From the NCBI GenBank assembly GCA_022457155.1, contig JAJGOT010000030.1, positions 1,160,001 to 1,224,000 of the forward strand: 64,000 nucleotides of DNA, written 5' to 3'. Positions 49,429-61,052 of the stretch are shown here, one piece after another. Made by a program: the position numbers and the translations under genes. Origin of the DNA: Cladopsammia gracilis (Eukaryota > Cnidaria > Anthozoa > Scleractinia > Dendrophylliidae). Under the pieces are notes generated by a model. That model had not been told where the DNA came from, ran no database searches, and saw only the letters and a list, made by a program, of their open reading frames with translations. Each line of letters starts with the position of its first letter. Positions within the stretch are counted from its first letter, which is position 1.

Positions 49429-50600
49429 ATGACCGAGTTCGATTCCATGAATAAAGCCTTGAAAGCTTCATGGGCTAGGAGATTTAATACTGACGTTAAC
49501 GCGCCGTGGAAAATCATTCCAAACTCTGACATGACTCAACACCTAGGTGGTTTTAATTTCCTATTGTCATGTGATTATAAAACCAAAGAACCTACACTAA
49601 ACAACGCCGCTTGCTTCTACTTCGAAATTCTAAATTTTTGGGAAATGATAAAGAAAATCAAGTTTGAAACAGATAAGACAAAATAGATATCCATACGACG
49701 CCATAATAAGGAACAATACTGAATATATAAAAATCGCAACAAAGCCTATTTTTTTTACAAGTCATGGCACGAGCAGCTGTTAAAAAAGTTAAGCACCTCT
49801 TAGATTATAACAGTGGAAAACTCCTGACGAATTAAACAATCAAGAATTCATCAATCAATTTGAATTAAAGACTAGTTTTACGACCTTTTACGACCTTTTA
49901 CGACCTTCTCAGTGCAATCAAAAGCAAATGGAAAAAAAACGTCAACACAAAAACAGAGGGTAGTTTCTTGGTGCTGCGGATGGTGTGATCACTAAATGAC
50001 GTAAAACAAAAGATTCAAAAGACACTGAACAATACCCACACCACAACACAAAAGCTAACCAACAATGGCTTCCGCAACACCAAGAAACACCCAAACAGAG
50101 GCATTAACAAGAAATCAAAACTGGTATGTCCGACGCTGATGAAAGTCTTTCCAACGTTGCTCTACACAAGATAATTGTTGAAAATAAATTCCTACCACCA
50201 ATCAATGAAAATCGAATCATCAGCTACGGTTTGGACCATTCAGATATGTACACGATATACAAGTGGCCTTTTTCTACTACCATGAATACAAAGTTAATAA
50301 TGTTTCAATTCAAGATGAATCATAGCATTTAGTCTATACCAAGGCAAATTCAAAAAAGCCAACCTAATATCTGATGATTTATGCCATTGCTTTTGTAAAA
50401 GAGAAATTAAGCATGCAATCAAGCATATGTTGTTAAAATGTTATTACTATGTAACCTTATATTCTGCAACGAATTTTTTGACTGGTGGTCGCAAACCACC
50501 AGCGAAAATATTCATTAATTACCAGAGTCAACGCTTTTATGTGGACCTGTTAACTCGCTCAAATATCATCAAGCGCTAAGCTTGGCTTTGTGAGTGGCAA
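49429..50600 (+). pseudogene. LINE ORF2 3' fragment
   Basis: MNKALKASWARRFN, APWKIIPNSDMTQHLGGFNF and ACFYFEILNFW match the minus-strand LINE (KALKIAWVNRI, SWKIIPDHI) at 25975-26900. A decayed cysteine-pattern segment continues to about 50600. Stops and frameshifts throughout. Confidence 0.65.
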
Positions 50601-51190
50601 AATATTTCATTTACAAATGTAACTTATATAGATGAACAATCCTTAATTTCTCACTGTTTAAACTACAGTTTCGAGAAAACATAATGACTGAAAGATATAT
50701 TGCAATTTAAAACAAAACAAGCTTTTTAACGATAAATGGCAATGCTTTATTGTGAAAAATTTCGTTCCAGCAATTTTGCCTCTGCAAACGTCTCTCCTAA
50801 GTGCGGTGCAATACGATAAATAAAATCGTATCTATGTATACTAATTACTTAATATTTCCTAGCATTCATTTCTTATTTCTATTACTTTGATTAGGCAATT
50901 CAATACATCCGTCGATCCAGCTCGAAGTAGACTGTCCTTCGAGTCACGATGAAAAGAAGATGCCTACTGGACTTGAAAGTCTGGGTAAAACATTAAGATG
51001 GAGGTAGTCACAAACTACACGAGCATTATATGAAAGATGTATCGTCAAAATCCATTTTGAATGCTTCATCTGCTTTACCATGGGAAACAAAGAGAACAGT
51101 GCTTACACAGGAAGCCCTGCGAGTGATTATAAACTGCAGCAGGGAACTTCCGCGGTGGGAAGTACCCGGCACAACATCTTTCGCACCTAA

Positions 51191-51643
51191 GGCTGTCCCC
51201 TTTTTTTTCTCCGTTACCGTCGAATGCGTTTCCTAATTTTGGGTCGGTCGGTCGGATTAAAAAAAAAATCTTAAAAAAAAATCAGGAGCAATCTGGAACT
51301 AGAATGCCCGGCACCCAAGCATCATTGCCGTGGAGCCTGGAAACAACGAGACGTAGTTACAAAATCAACATGGCGGCAATTATCGATGTCCGGTGGTGAA
51401 ACTTCAGCAGAGAAAAGCGAAAAAAAGATGAACCTCCAACACTTCTCTGTAGTTATTTAAAGTTGAAACTGAAAGTCTGTACGGCAAAAACAATGTTGAT
51501 ATTTCAGATTAAAAGTGAAAAAATATTTCACTATGTCATTTATACCTTTCTCGTAACTTTTTTTTTTGAAAACGCAAAAACATTGGTCGGTCGGACGCCG
51601 GGGACGGTAAACGGAGAAAAAAAAAAGGGGGAAGGGGACGGCC
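51191..51643. mobile_element. Harbinger-like MITE, TAA target site
   Basis: Ends GGCTGTCCCC and GGGGACGGCC with TAA on both sides. Inner arms are TTTTTTTTCTCCGTTACCGTC and an inverse near-copy. It lies between the two signal-peptide exons. Confidence 0.7.
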
Positions 51644-52683
51644 TAATGGCCAGAATGCAATTCTTGGGATATGATCATAATTTCCGACTTCAAGTCCTAC
51701 AGAGTGCTCTGTCAGCATAAGATAGGAAGTTAAAACCGCAGTTGCAAGTGTTGGTAAATTATATGCTATCCGCAGTTTTATTAAGAAGTGTTTTTAGACT
51801 TTGCTAATTCAAAATAAAAATAGCCTGCTAAGAGGCGCAACAGTCAAAGAGAGAAAGTTCATCTGCTGCGCGGGCAGGCAAAATTAGCAAATATATAGAA
51901 CCCACCAAATAAATTGCTTTGGAGGATTTATGAAAATTAGATTGGATGCAAACGAACATTTTTTATAATATTTGCGGCCTATATATTAACTTTTGCTCTT
52001 ATGTTTGCCGTTGTAACTCGGAAAGTTACCTATAACTATTTAAACGACACTGGAATTTAAAACAGTTTTCATTTTAACAATTCGGTTTCGAAAGGCACAG
52101 TTCTCAGCGGGTCACTAATCGGTCCTTCGGCATCCTTCTGTATATACAGTTTTCTTTGCCAAAATTGTTAATTAAAAAAACCCGCAAGACACCGAAGAAA
52201 AATAATGTTTCCAAAAAACATTGCATAGATAATTAATCTTAATGACTGTTTTCATTTCTCAGAGGTAGTTTTGCCGCTCCTTAAAAGAAAAAAAAAACTG
52301 GATACCTTTCTTTAAGCAGAGTCATAACTTTAAAACTAAATACAGTCAAGAAAAAAAAAACCGTTGAACCATTTTGATGATCATGAAACTAGAACAATGG
52401 AACCGTTTTTGGATGAAAGATGGATGACAATGTTTGCACCTCTTGTGGTATTTTGCACTCAGGCTCCTAATACTTTCTGAAAAGTTTTGCCAATATTATA
52501 AACCAGTTAAACACCCTGGAAAATGCTTCTATACTTTACAAAGAAACAGTTTTCTTTTAAACGTTTTCAGCTTTGAAAACGCAATTCAGCAAAATCTGTT
52601 GGTGAAAAGTTATCTTAATTCATATAAACCTGAGCTGACTCCCTGTGGCCAGAGTAACTAATAAGTTTAAACTTGTATTACAT

Positions 52684-52692
52684 AGTATTTCA

Positions 52693-52744
<52 letters not shown>

Positions 52745-52985
52745 TTGTATATACAAGTTTTTTTCTATTTATTTAGTAAGTTATTTACACGTAGAATGAG
52801 AGATATTAGAAACATTTATATGCTTAGATTATAGTTTTTAGATTTGTAGATATAAGGTTTCAGTAACTTATTTAGTTAATTTTTTTTTTAAGTTTCGCTC
52901 TTGCGCACAGGCTACGCTTTGCGCCCTGTGTTGCTTTATAACACTGTGCATACAGATAGTTTTACTGCAATAATAATAAAAACAA
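52684..52985. repeat. AAT-flanked retroelement-tail-like insertion
   Basis: Present in duplication copy B but not A. GCGCCCTGTGTTGC and GCATACAGATAGTTTTACTG match 17320-17400. AAT repeats on both sides. Confidence 0.65.
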
Positions 52986-53379
52986 TTAACCTCAGTTGCA
53001 TGTATTAATATTTTCCAGTGGTGCTGTAGACTTCCTTTAAAACTTTAAAAGACTTTAAAACGGCTCATTAGCTTCAGTTTTTGTCCCGTATTTCTAAGAA
53101 CTCAGTCGAGCCGGTATATTGTAAGGCGTAGAGAGAAAGAGCTCAAGTCATGTAACACGGGTAATGAGTGGATAGTGTGAATAATCGAAAAGAAAAAGGG
53201 ACTAAAAGAACATGCTAATTTTCTCTTGCAAGGGCTCAGTGTCATCGACCTTTTATGTCGCTATAAACTAAAACACTAGGCTGACCGAATTTATTTTGAC
53301 GATCACGTTTATCAAAGCACCATTAAAAAATTAACCAAAGGCAGCTATGTTTTGTGTATGAGTTAAAGTTGTTTGTTAC

Positions 53380-53473
53380 CTTGATGTGCAGTAACATTAA
53401 TGCAGTTCAGCCAAGCGCCCCAAACAACACAGGCCACTAAGAGCAGTAACACGGAAAAACAACAACCTGCCAT
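53380..53473 (-). CDS. Duplicated signal-peptide exon (alternative first exon or orphan copy)
   Basis: A copy of the first exon of the discoidin gene: MAGCCFSVLLLLVACVVWGA, then NCINVTAHQ and G before GTAACA. Against 49102-49192 it has a few substitutions and one extra codon, no stop and the same phase-1 donor. It could splice to the PAN exon at 45626 as an alternative start. No PAN, EGF or F5/8C copy is seen near it, so it may also be an unused duplicate. Confidence 0.6.
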
Positions 53474-53854
53474 ACTTGGAGCCGTTTATGACTTTCGAAA
53501 AGCCGTTTCTGTCATTTGTTGTGTTCTGTGCTCTGTACTCCCTGTGGATATCTTATTTACTGTGACAACACAATTTACGACATCTGTTATATAAACAAAC
53601 GTTCGTCAAACACATCCCTAATATGCGGCAAATTTAAAATGGAAAATGTTGAAGGTAGGCAGCTGGATCAAATAACGAAATTCGCCTATAAGTTGCCAAA
53701 CTATAAGTCAACTGAAGACTTCATGGGAGGTCAGTGTCAGACACATTGGCTTAAAAAAAAAAGACAAATTGCTGTAAACGCTGATACTAAAGTGATCTGC
53801 AAGTGCTACTAAAGTGTAATCTGCTTTGTTCCACCGTACCGTGACGGTGATTAT

Positions 53855-53957
53855 TATTATTAATTATGCAAGATTAATTATGCAAGATTAATTATGCAAG
53901 ATTAATTATGCAAGATTAATTATGCAAGATTAATTATGCAAGATTAATTATGCAAGA
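53855..53957. repeat. Tandem 14-15 bp repeat
   Basis: About seven units of AATTATGCAAGATT, nearly identical, upstream of the second signal-peptide exon on its strand. Confidence 0.9.
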
Positions 53958-54829
53958 TTCGACTGAGCTAGACGAGAAAAAAATAAAACAAAAACAAAAA
54001 CAGAATGATTCCACCGCCAATCTCAAGACATTTATGATGTTAAAAAGGTACTATATAGTCAGACAGTTCTATTCGGTCTGTAAAGACAACAAGTCTTGTA
54101 ATAAATTACTCTTTCTAACATTGTGATGAATACAAGCAGTCGAGATCTAAATAAATAAAAAAGTTTCCAACTGTATTGATAGATGTGTAAAATTGTGTTT
54201 ACATGGGTTTTCCGCAAAATTTTAATTATGTATCCAGCTTGGTTTGACTGATTTTATTTTAAGTAATGGTCCTAGTAAGAAGTAGGCAACCTAACGGCAG
54301 GGAATGCAGAAAAGTGTTAATTGTGATATTGTTGAAACCGTCCACCTCAATGGCTAAAACGTGAAAATCTAACATAACTTAACCAGATAGCGCATTTATT
54401 TCTCTCTAGTTTACTAACTGATTACCTTTTAGTGAAAACTATGCTGAGTTTTAATGCAACCAAAATTCTATGTGGGAAACATCTAAAATTAGAAGCCTTT
54501 CTTAGCCATTGTTTTGGAGTTTCACGATTGGATGAAATCTTGTAGCACAAAAGAAACATCACGTTAAAATAAAGTTCCAGTACATTTTATTTAAAACACA
54601 TATTGTCCATAGGTTGATGAAACACCTAAACACCTAAAACAACACCTAAACAATCTTATGTAGGGAAAACGCCGGAAATGCCGCGGAACAATAGAGTATT
54701 GCCTAGTTCTTACACGCATTGTTATTAAGTTTTGGATGACAGCTGGTTATATAAACAAAAAACAATTTAAAGTAGTAGACCTTGAAAATAAACCGTTGAA
54801 TAATTGTAACATCCAGAAACACAAATAGA

Positions 54830-55280
54830 AAATAAATAGTCCGCTTGAAGAGACGCAACAGTCAAATGATGCTGCGTGAGCCAAAAAGTTTATCTGCTGC
54901 GTTGGCAGGCAAAATTAGGAAATAGAACTCACCAAATAAACAAATAAAAATGGATGCAAACGAAAATTTTTGTAATGTTCAGTTTGAGGCTCTTTCATGT
55001 TAACATTTTTTTTTTCAATCTTGTATTTACCTTTGAAAATTGATAACTATTTATAAACGACACTGATTGAACACATTTTAGCATTTGAGTTTCGAAAACA
55101 CAATTCAGCGACATCAGTCGTAACAGGTCCTTCGGCGTCCTTCCGTATATAGAGTTTGCTTTCGATATCACAGTGATCACCAATGCATCGAGAAACTCAA
55201 AACTCAAAACAGTTTCCTTGGACAAAATGTTTAACCAGCAAGATACCGAGGAAAATGCTACCAAAAACATTGCGTAGGTA
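54830..55280. repeat. Diverged third copy of the duplicated intron segment
   Basis: Shares pieces with 47760-48270 and 51830-52240, such as GAGACGCAACAGTCAAATGA, the ACCAAATAAA segment and AACATTGCGTAG. It is shorter and more diverged and lacks the signal-peptide exon. An unrelated 91-codon minus-strand frame (55270-54995) lies in it and is not supported as a gene. Confidence 0.6.
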
Positions 55281-56445
55281 ATTTATCTGAAGACTCTCCA
55301 GGCGCTCTCCTTTTGAATTTGCATGTTTGGCAAAAGCAACAGTAATTTTATATAATGGCCACACATGCCTCAAGTGATATGGAGATGCATATGTTATATC
55401 TATGTCATGGGGATTTTAACGCCTTTTGGGGTCAAAACTGCCCCCAAATTAAAACGAAGTACCCGTGTCGTACACGAAATATCATATAGAACACTATAAG
55501 AGGAAGATATCAAGTGAATTTTCGAAGAGAAACAGTAAAACATAATGAGAGTTTTAGCAAGTTTTTCAGGACACAAGGCGATAAACTTGAAACAATGGGC
55601 CCATTTTTTTGAACTTGCAATCCATTGCCATCCTGATCATCTGCAGCCCAAAGGCACTTAGTTTTATCTTAAAGCCCCTTTACACATGCGATTTTTGATG
55701 CAATTTTTGTGTGCAAAATCAGCAATTTTTACGACACCCGTTGTTAAACGCACGTTCCTAATAGAGTATATATGCAGCAAATTAATACAGTCGGACCTCT
55801 ATTAAGCGGCCACCTATTAAGCGGCCACTTTCCAAAGTCCCGAATTATTTGTCAGTAAAGTGCTGTATTCGATACCTCTATTCAACGGCCACCTCTATTA
55901 AGCGGCCGCGGCCACCTTTTTGCTGTTGCAAGTTTAGTATTTATTGTTTTTTTACCTCTATTAAGCGGCCAGCAAATTATCTTTTCAAGCGAAATGGTGA
56001 CAGATAATATGAAGGTGATAACAGATAACAGCAAGAACTGCAATTTAATCTCCACTATAATGACAAGTCACAAGCCGCAATACAAAATACTGTACTTATC
56101 GATTACATGTTCTCTGTGTTAGAGCTAGAACTTTGCACGGACTTGAAATGCGCAAATACAGGGCACTTAATTTTTTTGTTTCAATGATTTTTGCATTTAT
56201 CTTCACATATGTTCACTTTTCAACAAGCGCTTTGCTATATATATGCAATAAAATGACGTTGATTGCCATTTCTATCCAATTTATATTGTACCTCTATTAA
56301 ACGGCCAACCTCTATTAAGCGGCCAATGAATGGGGTTAGTTTCTAGAGAAACTGTGGTGCTGCGTCGGTGGGGGTGAAGCACAAGAATTTGGTTTTATCG
56401 ACTGAGTCGATAAGGTAAATTAGCCACCGTAAAAAGATTCGAGAA

Positions 56446-56481
56446 AGCTGACGTTTCGACCGCTAGCCCTTCGTCGGAGCG
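56446..56481 (-). ncRNA. Penelope terminal hammerhead-like remnant
   Basis: On the minus strand CCGACGAAGGGCTAGCGGTC and GAAACGTCAG. CCGACGA may be a worn CUGAUGA and stem II is weak. Its inverse copy is at 59256-59289. Confidence 0.25.
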
Positions 56482-56571
56482 AATCAAGGGATTGTGGGTA
56501 GTGTGTGGTTTTATATAGTAGGAGGAGCTCCGCCATTGGTGGAAATTTTGTGACGTGAAAACAAATGTAAA

Positions 56572-58800
56572 TTAGTTGAATGAAAAGCGTTCGTTAATTC
56601 CGTGGGGTTTGAGAGTGCCGATTCGAAAGATGATTTTTTGTTCTAAGTTTTTACGGCTTTCTGTGTTGCCCTGGTGTAGGGAAACGCCACAGATTGTCAT
56701 GTGTTGCTTAGAATGGTTAGCAAGATTGAAATGACGCGCGACTGGTTTGGATGCGTCTTTGTCATTTTTTTCAAAGTCTCGGAGATGTTCTCGAAAACGG
56801 TCGCCCAGTCTCCTCCCTGTTTCGCCAATGTATATCTTTTTGCAAAAAGTACATGTTATGCAGTAGATAACATTTACGGAGGTGCATGTAAAACGATCAG
56901 TGATTTTAATAGATCGTTTAGGTCCCGTTATTTTGTTGGCGTTGTGAATGAAAGGACAAGTGTTGCATCGTGTGCGTGCGCATTTAAAAGTTCCCGGTTC
57001 ATCGTCAGATTTCAGTGTACTCGTAACTAGAAAGTTGCCTATATTTTTGTCACGTTTGAATGAAATTAGTGGGGGTTGTGAAAAAATTCTGCCAGTTTCG
57101 GGGTCGTTTTGGAGCAATTTGAAATTTTTTAAAATGATGCTTTTGACTGTGTGATTGTGTGGGTGGAAAGTGAGGGTGAATGGAATTCTCTCGTTCTCTT
57201 CCTTCTGTGATGTTTGTAGTGCTGAGTGTCTGTCGATCTGTTGTGCACGTTGTTGGCCCGTTTTAACAACAGAGTCAGGGTACCCACGTTTCTTGAAAAA
57301 CTGGCACATTTCTTCCGATTTGTTGGAAAAATCGGAGTCATCACTACAAAGACGTCGAAGTCTGAGAAATTGAGAATACGGAATGGCGTTTTTAACGTGT
57401 GATGGATGTGAGGATGAATGTAACAGATAACTGTGGGAATCTGTAGGTTTGTAGTGCACACTTGTGGATAAACTGTTGCCGTTGATCGAAATATTGATGT
57501 CAAGAAAAGCGACAGAGGTTTCAGAAATTTCCCAGGTGTATTTTAGAGCCGGATGAAAAGTATTGACAGAAGTTATGAACTGATTAAGTTCTTCTTTACT
57601 GGAAGAGGTAGCGCCAATGCAGTCATCGATGTAGCGGCCGTAGAGCTCGGGTTTGGTTCCTTGGTACTGATCGAAAAATTTCTTTTCGACGTAGCCTACA
57701 AAAAGGTTAGCATAGCTTGGTCCCATTTTGGTGCCCATGGCGACTCCATTTACTTGTTTGTAGTAGTTTTGGGAAAATGAAAAACAGTTAAGTGTCAAAA
57801 CTAATTCGGCTAAGCGGAGCAGTGCTTCTGAGCTTGGGTTTTGAATGGAGCGCTGGTCGAAAAAATATTTTAGTGCTAAAAGTCCTTCGTCATTGGGGAT
57901 GACGGTATATAAAGAGGTAATGTCCATAGTGAAAATTAATTTGTTTTCGCTGGGAAAACTGAAATCACGGAAAATTTCGAGTGCGTGATTGGTGTCTTTA
58001 ATGTACGAGGGTAGTGATTTGACAATGGGGGCCATGATTTTGTCTAAATAGCTAGAAATTAGTTCAGTAGGACAGCTACAAGCGGAAACAATTGGTCGGC
58101 CCGGATTGTTTGGTTTGTGGATTTTCGGCTTGAAATAGACGCGCGAGGTTCTAGGAGTAGTGATGATGAGATTATTGGCGGTAACTGGTAATTGTTGTTT
58201 AGTAATGAGGTCTTGGATAGTTTCTTTGACAATTTTTTGGTTGGTAGGAGTGAGATCTTTATCAACTTTGGCATAGAAAGCGGTGTCAGAAAGTTGCCGA
58301 AAAGCCTCTTGTCGGTAAAGGTCGGTCCGCCAAACAACTACCGCGCCGCCTTTGTCGGCCGCTTTGATAACAATGTCGCGTCGTTTGCTAAGACTTTTAA
58401 GCGCTGTCCACTCTCCTGTTGAAAGGTTGGAAATTTTGGTGTGGCGGTTGAATTTAAGTTTTTTGACATCGTGACGACATTTTTTGACAAAAAAATCTAA
58501 AGAAGAAAACTGGCCCTCTGGGGGTGTCTATTTAGATTTGCGAATGATCAGTGATTCAAAAACATCTTTTTCCGAGGTGTCATAATTTTTTTCTTTGTCA
58601 TGGAAAAATGCTTTTAATTGGACGCGGCGAAGGAAAGTTTCAACATCTTGTTTGACTGAAAATTCGTCGGTTTGTTTGGCCATGGGAACAAAATTTAAAC
58701 CTTTACTAAGAACAGATCTCTCCGAATCAGAAAGCGGTAAATTTTCCGGAATTGTAACTTTTAAATGCGCACGCACACGATGCAACACTTGTCCTTTCAT
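56572..58800 (-). pseudogene. Penelope-like reverse transcriptase / GIY-YIG endonuclease
   Basis: The frame is open from 58527 to 56572 and contains DIVIKAADKGGAVVVW, VYFKPKIHKPNNPGRPIVSA, FTMDITSLYT, VAMGTKMGPSYANLF and YIDDCIGA (RT catalytic YIDD), then a C-terminal GIY-YIG domain with IYIGETGRRLGDRF. The same frame continues upstream (LSDSERSVLSKGLNFVP) to 58757 but is broken by one TAG at 58528-58530. The N-terminus beyond it is replaced by the inversion junction. It looks recent but probably inactive as it stands. Confidence 0.88.
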
Positions 58801-59220
58801 TCACAACGCCAACAAAATAACGGGACCTAAACGATCTATTAAAATCACTGATCGTTTTACATGCACCTCCGTAAATGTTATCTACTGCATAACATGTACT
58901 TTTTGCAAAAAGATATACATTGGCGAAACAGGGAGGAGACTGGGCGACCGTTTTCGAGAACATCTCCGAGACGTTGAAAAAAATGACAAAGACGCATCCA
59001 AACCAGTCGCGCGTCATTTCAATCTTGCTAACCATTCTAAGCAACATATGACAATCTGTGGCGTTTCCCTACACCAGGGCAACACAGAAAGCCGTAAAAA
59101 CTTAGAACAAAAAATCATCTTTCGAATCGGCACTCTCAAACGAACGCTTTTCATTCAACTAATTTACATTTGTTTTTCACGTCACAAAATTTCCACCAAT
59201 GGCGGAGCTCCTCCTACTAT
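58757..59220 (+). pseudogene. Inverted copy of the GIY-YIG endonuclease end
   Basis: TFKCARTRCNTCPFIHNANK and IYIGETGRRLGDRFREHL are repeated with very few changes from the minus-strand copy. A short deletion after GTLK removes the PHGINE segment and shifts the frame, so this piece cannot be complete. Confidence 0.85.
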
Positions 59221-60253
59221 ATAAAACCACACACTACCCACAATCCCTTGATTCGCTCCGACGAAGGGCTAGCGGTCGAAACGTCAGCTTTCTCGAATCT
59301 TTTTACGGTGGCTAATTTACCTTATCGACTCAGTCGATAAAACCAAATTCTTGTCTATTAAGTGGCCAGTTTTCAAAGTCCCGAGGGTGGCCGCTTAATA
59401 GAGGTCCGACTACAATGGTTCCTATAAGGGTATATGGGATAAATACGTTATACGATAATACGTTAAGTAATATTTCAAAATTGTAAAATTACGAGAGGTA
59501 TTTATCCCGTAGAAACCGTTGTGTTATTTGTTTGTACTACAAGGCCGAGAAATTTCGCGGCTTTTTCTAATGCGCCCTCCGATCTGTTTTGGAGTCTCAC
59601 CGATCCGCGCGACCAAAGATTGCCTTTTCAAAAAGAATTCACCAGCTCGTCATCTCCGCTTCATCGCTTTTTATTTTATCAGTAAGAAGACACTGTGGTG
59701 ACCAATTTCCAAGGCACCAAGGATTTTAGACCGCAACAAATCTTCATCTTCGGCGGTCAGCTCTCTATGTATGGCGCGTTATTAGGGTCAAAATTAAATA
59801 TACAAACGTTTTTCAGATTGAATTTCGAAACGAGTCTTTTTGTTTACAATTACTTTCTAATTGCAGCCCTTGTTGCATGCTTAATTGCGAATTAAGTTTA
59901 TCTTGACATTTCCTTCTAAAATTTACATCTTTTTGCGTATTTGAAGAGGTGAATAGAGTATTACTACATTTAAAATTACTTGTAAAATGTTTGTTTCTGC
60001 TATTTGCGAACCACCTCACGATAGTCGCTTTGCACGCAAATTTTTGTTGTAAATATCTAAACTCCTTGTACACATTTTCGAAATAAATCCCTCTTTGCAA
60101 CGCCGTACGTCTTCTTCCGATGCGATCGAAATCACGCTGAATTTGCCGATTTCCGGTTTATCAGCATATGGAATTACTTTCGAAAAAAGTCTTCGTCGAC
60201 AAATTTTCTGCGAAAAATCAACCAGGCTCAAATTTTCTGCGAAAAATCAACCA

Positions 60254-60930
60254 CTCAGGTATATTAAGGACTGGGTCTGCCCTTATTTTATCAAAAGAGC
60301 GGAAGGGGGTGGTCTATCTTCAAAAGGAAACATGTCATAAGTATGAAACTTGGCAACGGCATTCAACTTGTTAAGACAGTCATTTTTGACGTTGATGTTT
60401 CCATGGCAACCTATCACGTGACCCATTGAGCTTTCACTTCCGGTTTGTTCCTTCAGTGCTCTTGCAGACAAGGAAAAATTGTGTTTTCTGATAATTTTAA
60501 GTGGTATTATTTCTACCCTTTTAAGGTACTTTCCAAATGTAACTGGAAACGCGGTCCACCTACGCGGCCTGACTGTTTTCTGATGTTTGCGTGACATTAA
60601 AATCGTGACATTTCAATCGTCACGTGACCTGGACACGCCTTCCAGTTAGTTTCGTGTATGACTTTGCGCGCTTAAAAATATCCAAACGATATTTTATCAG
60701 TCAGAGTGGTTTAAGTTCTCCTGCACTGAGCCTAAAGAAAAACATGGAAATGTGATACCTTAATCAGTTGCGTGACCGTTTTCGTGACAACTTCATATCA
60801 AAATTAACTTTTGTATCAAGTTTAAGTTTTTGGCCAAGTTTCATATCGATATGTTCCATACTTTATGAGATAGACCACCCCCCTTAATTTTTGGATTATC
60901 GTAACTGACCCAGGCCTTAATATACCTGAG
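60254..60930. mobile_element. Inverted-repeat MITE nested in the foldback left arm
   Basis: Ends CTCAGGTATATTAAGGACTG and an inverse near-copy, with inner GGTGGTCTATCT pairs. It is in one arm only, so it inserted after the arms formed. It lies inside the tandem repeat. Confidence 0.75.
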
Positions 60931-60935
60931 CAGAC

Positions 60936-61052
60936 TCAAATTTTCTGCGAAAAATCGACCACGCTCAAATTTTCTGCGAAAAATCAACCAGGCTCAAATT
61001 TTCTGCGAAAAATCGACCAGGCTCAAATTTTCTGCGAAAAATCAACCAGGCG
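60936..61052. repeat. Tandem repeat in the foldback arm
   Basis: Four units of GCTCAAATTTTCTGCGAAAA plus ATCAACCAG or ATCGACCAC, about 29-30 bp each, with two more at 60222-60253. The opposite arm at 62375-62430 has two, so the array grew or shrank in one arm. Confidence 0.8.

Larger units (their letters stand above)
51721..53487. repeat. Segmental duplication, copy B
   Basis: Direct copy of 47660-49207. It differs by a roughly 300-bp insertion at 52690-52985 (an AAT repeat plus a retroelement tail-like sequence) and other small changes. It carries the second signal-peptide exon. Confidence 0.85.
56383..59352 (-). mobile_element. Penelope-like retroelement with partial inverted copy
   Basis: Both ends carry AAGAATTTGGTTTTATCGAC in opposite orientation. 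The minus strand encodes reverse transcriptase and GIY-YIG endonuclease. 58757-59352 is an inverted copy of 56383-57000, giving a head-to-head structure. Such partial inverted copies are typical of Penelope-like insertion. Confidence 0.85.
55788..59411. mobile_element. Pogo/Tigger-like element holding a Penelope-like insertion
   Basis: Starts CAGTCGGACCTCTATTAAGC after TA and ends GCTTAATAGAGGTCCGACT. CTCTATTAAGCGGCCA repeats many times in the left part. The right part is only about 60 bp. A Penelope-like element (56383-59352) lies inside. No DDE transposase recognised. Confidence 0.65.

Noticed and set aside
54995..55270. 91-codon minus-strand frame as a third signal-peptide gene
   Set aside because: It does not match the signal-peptide exons; the equivalent region in the other copies is intronic and its frame is not kept.
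56701..57030. Plus-strand frames across the Penelope-like element
   Set aside because: They are shadows of the minus-strand RT/GIY-YIG frame.
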